Positions 56,453 to 64,000 of a DNA stretch of 64,000 nucleotides are shown here, piece after piece. How positions within the stretch are numbered: position 1 is the first letter of the stretch; the number at the start of each line of letters is the position of its first letter. This DNA comes from Reclinomonas americana ATCC 50394 (Eukaryota > Jakobida > Jakobea > Jakobida), in the NCBI GenBank assembly GCA_048213135.1, contig PS015202.1:109378-173377 (forward strand), in the 5' to 3' direction. The notes under the pieces are model-generated. The model did not search any database. It saw nothing but the letters and a program-made list of their open reading frames with translations, and was not told the DNA's origin. A program made the position numbers and the translations under genes.

Positions 56453-58806
56453 ATGGCAGAGCGACTCCGATGGTGTGTCTTGTCTGCATCACTTATATCA
56501 GTCACCTGTCTCTCACACACGTGCTGCTGTCTCTTCCCCTTCTCTCTCACGCACACACAGGTTGGTTCTCGGCGGCACTGGCTTCATTGGCCGGTGAGTC
56601 TGTCTGCTTGCTTGCTTGTGTGTGTGTGTGTGTGTGTGTTTTGTGTTTGAGGTACACACAATGTCTCACACGCACGCTCACGCAGCCACCTCGTCAAGTA
56701 CCTTGTGCGCAACGACTTGGCCTCCAAGATCCGCGTCGTCGACAAGATCATGCCCGCACTGGCGTACCTCACTCCCGAGTTTGAGGAGTACTATAACGCG
56801 GCTGTTGTCGAGTTCAAGCAGGTGCGTTGTCTCACGCACTCGCACACAGCAAGAGAGAAGGAGAAGGAGAGAGAGTCTGTATGTGTGCGTATGTGCATCT
56901 CACTCTCTCAGAGTGTGTGTGTGCTTGTGCGGGCCCGCTGTTGTGTGTGTTTGCGGAGAAATGGCCAACTCACTCACACCTTGTCTTCTCTCTTGTCCAC
57001 AGGCCAACCTTGGCAACCCTGGTTGCGTCTCTCTCTCTCCCCACACGCCCCTCTGCTGCTTTAACAACAGCAGCAGCAGCAGCATGCAAATGATTGACTT
57101 GTTGTTTCTTTTTGGACAAATAACACACAGCTCACTTGGCGCGCGCGTTTGACGACCCCGAGGGCACCTTCGACATTGTCGTCAACCTGGCGGCGGAGAC
57201 CAAGTACGGCCAGGCGGAGGATGTTGCGGCACCAATCAAGCATTGATGCATGCACACACACTCTAGTGCTGAATGGCGGCAAAATGCAGGTGTACAAGCA
57301 ACTCATCCTCGACGTGGCACTGGCGGTGGCCACCGAGGCCGTCCGCCGCGGCGGTGTGCGCAAGTTCATTCAAGTGAGCACTGCGCAGATCTACGACTCG
57401 TCCAAGGTTCGCTCTTGTTTCATTTTTCTCTGGCTGGTGAGACAACTGAACTCACTCTGCCGCGTGAGTAACAGAAGACGAGCACGGAGAGCAGCAAGAT
57501 CAAGCCGTGGACGCTGCTGGCGCGTTACAGCCTGGAGGCCGAGGAGGCCCTCCGTGGCATTGCTGGGTGCGCGTGAATCCAAAGTGTGTTCTCCTTCACG
57601 TGAGGCGATCTGTGCTGACTGTGTGCTCTTTGCAGACTGCCGCTGGTGGTCCTGCGACCGGCCATCTGCTATGGCCCGGGCGACCAGAACGGTGTGATGC
57701 CGCGCGTCATCTGCGCTGCCTCGTACACTCAGCTGGGCGAGAAGATGCAGTTCCTGTGGGGCAAGGATCTGCGGTGCGTTCTCTCTGCCTAAGTTTCTCG
57801 CCCATCTCAACCCGCTGCTCACTCTCTCCTTCACTCACTCCAGCATCAACACTGTGCATGTGGCCGACGTGGCGCGTGCCATTCACCACGTGGCCATCAC
57901 GGCGGCGGCTGGATCCGTGTTCAATCTGTCCGATGAGGGCGACACCAGTTGCGTCTCCACGAGTTGCCGCGATGTGTGTTGTAGATGGTATTCACTGTCT
58001 CACCGCCCCCCCCNNNNNNNNNNNNNNNNNNNNNNNNNNNNNNNNNNNNNNNNNNNNNNNNNNNNNNNNNNNNNNNNNNNNNNNNNNNNNNNNNGGAGAG
58101 GGGGAAGGGGGAGAGAGGAAGGGGAAGGAGAGGAGTGTGTGTGTGAGTGTGAAAGAGGTGTGGTTGTTGCCGGATGTGAAAAAAGAGAACGTGAAAGCGC
58201 TGTTGATACGTGCAGTCGAATGTGGTCGGTGTTGTCTGTGTACCCTTGTCGTGGAAGGTTACAGTGAGTGATGTGAATGAGCGACTGGGTAGTTGTATGC
58301 GAGTGCATTTGTTATTCAAGGCAGTAGAATGATGCTAGATGCGTGAAACATGCACTGTGGTGCACGTTGCCTGCTGCTGGCTCTGTTGTTCAAGTCAGTG
58401 GAATGTGGTTTGTTAGAAGGTTGATACTGCGTCGTAGTGAGGGACGTGAAATGAGCGAAGCTGGGTTGCTGTATGCGAGTGGTTCTGTGGCACCAAGACA
58501 ATAGGATGTGGTTGGACGCGGGGTAGAAATGGTTGATGTTGTATGTGCACTGCTGTTATTCTGTGAGTAACGTGAGTGAGAGAAGCTTGAGTCGAATGTT
58601 GAATTGGATGTGGTTGGGTGTGCGATGAAGTTGTTGTTTTGTTGTGCGTGCGAGTGGTTCTGCTGTTGTCCTTGCCCAGAATGCGGTGATCAATTCTCTG
58701 TGATTCTGACCTTGTCTTTCCGCCATTGCAGATCAGCGACGACCTGGTGCGCGAGTCCGTGCAATACTGGATCGACATCAAGGCCTTCCCGCCTCTCCTC
58801 CACTAA
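56453..58806 (+). CDS. NAD-dependent epimerase/dehydratase (extended SDR)
   Basis: Rossmann-fold sugar-nucleotide-type enzyme. Spliced start MAERLRWLVLGGTGFIGRHL carries the GxxGxxG cofactor motif (GGTGFIG). It continues IRVVDKIMPALAYLTPEFEE, FDIVVNLAAETKYGQAED, VRKFIQVSTAQIYDSSK, IKPWTLLARYSLEAEEALRG, LPLVVLRPAICYGPGDQNGV, LWGKDLRINTVHVADVARAI and SVFNLSDEGDT. This matches the fungal and protist NAD-dependent epimerase/dehydratase family with the KPWTxxAxYxLEAEEAL motif. At least three introns have gttgcg donors (57022, 57223, 57948). The C-terminal exon is tentative (ISDDLVRESVQYWIDIKAF, stop 58804-58806), because an N gap (58014-58094) may hide an exon. Exact substrate unknown. Confidence 0.85.
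58268..58660 (+). repeat. Degenerate intronic tandem repeat, about 175-nt period
   Basis: Inside the long epimerase intron, two segments share an ordered set of words: gtgaatgagcgactgggt...gtatgcgagtg (from 58268) and gtgaaatgagcgaagctggg...gtatgcgagtg (from about 58446). A weaker third copy follows from about 58570. The copies have diverged considerably. They look like remnants of a tandem duplication and not a known transposon. Confidence 0.5.
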
Positions 58807-59004
58807 AGCAGAGTGGTACCTCAAGTGTGTGTAAGAGCGCCTCCACGGCATGACATGCGCGTGCCTGTGGTGGTGGTGGTGGTTGGGTTCTTTTGAGAAA
58901 AGTGAGAACAGGCACGCGCGGTCTGTCCGTGTCGCTGTCTCAAGTGTGCGCAAATGTATGACATAACAGAAAAGCATCTCTTTGGTACATTCTCTCGCTG
59001 TCGC

Positions 59005-60407
59005 TCACGACGACGATCGACTGCCGCTGTCCAAGCGTCGCAGCACTTCTATGATGTCGGCCAGACGCTGCGCGTCGCTGACCAGTGGGCCGGTGACCAC
59101 ATCGCACGTGACGGAGCACGACACTTGGCCGGTGGCCGTGTTCAGCGAGAGGCGCAGGGGTGAGTGCATACGGGCGTAGGCCTCGTGTTCCCCATCCACC
59201 GCCAGGTAACTGCACATGTGCATGTCGAGCGGGGTCACCATGGTGCGCACCTCGGCGCGACTCTTTCCCGGCTGTGGCAAGAAATATGCACAATAATGAG
59301 GACACAACTCCCAGAGTCCGCGTTTTTTTTACATCGCTCTCACCTTTTCACGCGTCTGGTGCATCAGGGCAAATCGCTCATCTTGCAGCCGAATGACCGC
59401 GCGACTGCGATCGCCCGGAGTGCGAATGGCAGACAGACGAGCCAACTGCAACAAACGGTGACATTGAGAAACATGAGAAAAAAGGAGTGAGACGGAAAGT
59501 GGCAAGTAGAGATCTGACCTCGCGCACGACATTCTCCTCTCGAGGGGTCGGCAGCGGAGTATGACCGCCAATCAGCGTGACCAGATCACCCTGCGAGCAC
59601 CACGTGACACTGCATGCATGCACGCGGCATGAGCACACACTTGTCTCGGACAAACTGCTGGACACAGACACACACACACACACCGTGACGACAGGCCGCC
59701 TATGGCTTTGACTTGCACTGGCTCACCGCCGTTGCTGCTGTCACTAGTGGTGCTGGCCAATCGCTTGGCATCAAACACGTGCTTGACAAGGCGCTGCGCC
59801 AAGACGTCGGGGACATCGAATTTGATTTTCTACACGACAAGTCGCAAGAGTCAGCATGCACCAACGAGGCAGGAGCGTAGGCGAGGGGGGAGGGGATGGG
59901 ACGAACCTCCTTTGTGGACAGAGAACCGCTGAGTGCCAGGCTCGTCACCGGCGCTCGTCGTCTGCCATCAGCTGCAGTCAGCGACACTGACTGACCCAAC
60001 TCCACGCTCTCTCCGCCCGTTGACACACACACGCACCTTATGCACTTGCCGAGGGAGATGAACGCCTCGCGCACCTCATCCACTGTCAAGTCCACATTGA
60101 TCGACGACACTGTCTTGCTGGCCTTGGTCGGCTTGCTCTCCGCCGCCGCGGCCTTGCGTTCCTTGGGACCGGAATTCGTCACCGCAACTGCCTTCTTCTT
60201 CTTCTTCGCCACCTGCTTGTCCTTGGGCGACACCGAGGAGCGCACCACATTCTTCTTCTTCTTCTGAGGTGCGTCGAAAGGAGAGTTCTCTGCGGAGGCG
60301 ACAACGAGAGGTGCGCTCTCCTCCTCGTCAGAGGGCTGGTCGAGAGAGACCTTGGAGGCAATCGCATGGCGACGGGCTTCTTGACGGGCGAGGCGCTTGA
60401 GAACCAT
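59005..60407 (-). CDS. Basic, probably nuclear protein with folded C-terminal domain, unknown
   Basis: Start MVLKRLARQEARRHAIASKV (60407-60405). The N-terminal third is Lys/Ser-rich and disordered, with several NLS-like clusters (KKKKNVV, AKKKKKA). It continues SSINVDLTVDEVREAFISLG, KIKFDVPDVLAQRLVKHVFD, VTLIGGHTPLPTPREENVVR, AIRTPGDRSRAVIRLQDERF, MVTPLDMHMCSYLAVDGEHE and LRLSLNTATGQVSCSVTCDV. It ends LDSGSRSSS with TGA 59007-59005. The C-terminal part looks like a conserved alpha/beta domain, but I do not recognise it. It is convergent with the epimerase gene. Intron edges are approximate. Confidence 0.6.
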
Positions 60408-61335
60408 GGTGTGTGTGTGTCAGTGCGTGCGTGAAAGTGCAGGGGGGAAATTGTGATGGCAAACCCCTCTGACGTCATGGATTGGGCGGGAGTCGTGATG
60501 CCGGAAAATTTACACGGCCACGCGTTGTGCTGTCAGTGACGATGGCGTGGTGAAGCAGAGGATTTACGGCGGCATTCGCAGGTGATCTGATCTGCTGGCG
60601 ACGCACATGCTGTATCTGTGCAAAGTGTAAATATTCGAACACCAATTTGCAAAGCTGTATTCGTGTGATGCATGCAGGCGTTCGGAGTGGTTCGTACTGC
60701 GTGTGGAGCTGGCCACCGACGCCGCATCCTTGGTAACCATCGCTGGACGGGCAAGTGGTTTTCTGAATGCACAAGCGTTGGTTTCCTCTCGCAAAAACTC
60801 CAGCATTCGAGTGTTCGATTGCAAGGTCTGGCCGTGAGTGCGCGACCCTGACGTGTGAGGAGAATCCTGTACTGCAAGTATAGGGAGTGTTGGTCGTCAC
60901 CGATAGCAAGACGGCGCCGTGGGTGGGAATCACCGCGCAATTAATATTTGCCGCAAACGATGTACGAGCTCTGTCGACTTCTCTAGCGCACCTCTCTCCG
61001 TCTTGACCGACCGCACGCACCACTCTCCTTATTGCCTGTCTCGGCGTGTGCAGTTTGTCGTTGCACCATCATGTTCACATGCACCCGCCTTTGTTCGAAA
61101 GAGCGCACGGACTTGACAGATTCGTGCATCACGCCTCCGCTGCACACTCACACACGCACAATCATGCTCCTCTCCTGCGCCCACCTCCTCTCTCACACAC
61201 ACACAGATCGCACAACACAAGAACCTCACACACGCGCGCGTTTGTGTGTCGTTTGCCAAGAAAGGTAATGATCAGGGATTGTTCCGATCGGTCGGACTGA
61301 CTCTCTACGCAAAACAACAACGCAATCCAAGCGCC
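60408..61335. promoter_or_regulatory. Divergent intergenic region
   Basis: About 930 bases between a minus-strand gene starting at 60407 and a plus-strand phosphatase starting at 61336. It is mostly unique sequence with a TGCATGCA-like word near 60668 and an AT-rich patch near 60940. At about 61279-61292 there is a short dyad TCCGA-TCGG-TCGGA, similar to the dyads upstream of MsrB. No exon is supported. Confidence 0.4.

Positions 61336-64000
<2,665 letters not shown>

Overview
This is nuclear DNA from an intron-rich, gene-dense microbial eukaryote. Nearly every gene is cut by several short introns (mostly 35-120 nt, many full of CA/TG or CT/GA runs). Exons are GC-rich, there are no operons or ribosome-binding sites, and spacing between genes is often under 150 bp. 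A eukaryotic-type selenocysteine tRNA, an intron-hosted C/D snoRNA candidate, two MIS12-complex kinetochore subunits, mitochondrial Lon, a Pet191-type COX assembly factor and a mitochondrial carrier show a conventional aerobic protist cell. The genus is not identifiable from the sequence alone. The last gene resembles the PP1/PPKL phosphatases I know from plants and alveolates, but this is weak evidence of lineage. Eleven runs of N interrupt the sequence, several of them inside genes.

Layout, left to right. 1-15.6 kb holds cytoskeleton-like low-complexity genes: a coiled-coil gene (-), a CAP-Gly protein (+), a tail-to-tail Kelch/coiled-coil/CAP-Gly protein (-), and a polyQ/polyproline protein (+). 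16.4-26.3 kb holds an R2R3 MYB factor (+), a pirin that seems to carry a membrane anchor (-), VPS26C of Retriever (-), MIS12 (+), an LRR protein (+), COA5/PET191 (-) and an SLC25 carrier (+). 26.3-39 kb holds a small membrane protein, a membrane-hairpin protein, a PIN-like (PILS/AEC) transporter with tRNA-Sec nested in its first intron, NNF1, a 54-aa protein, a WD40 protein and two coiled-coil proteins. 39-64 kb holds EXO1, RPS2 with a snoRNA in an intron, MsrB, a small unknown, an LRR/WH2-like protein, mitochondrial Lon, a MAPEG protein, an NAD-dependent epimerase, a basic nuclear-type protein, and a PPP-family phosphatase with a degraded metal site that runs off the right edge.

The most interesting signals are: (1) a recurrent non-standard 5' splice site, GTTGCG(T), in at least 15 introns, plus a few GC-AG introns; (2) a predicted pseudophosphatase whose intron carries tandem hairpin repeats; (3) the Kelch plus CAP-Gly fusion beside a second CAP-Gly gene; (4) a C/D snoRNA candidate in an RPS2 intron with a 13-nt guide against conserved large-subunit rRNA; (5) tRNA-Sec inside a transporter intron; (6) a polyproline exon-plus-intron tandem duplication; (7) a putative transmembrane-anchored pirin.

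Gene models were spliced by eye, by joining reading frames at plausible splice sites and checking against protein family patterns. Outer coordinates are firmer where a family is recognised. Exon boundaries without homology support are tentative.
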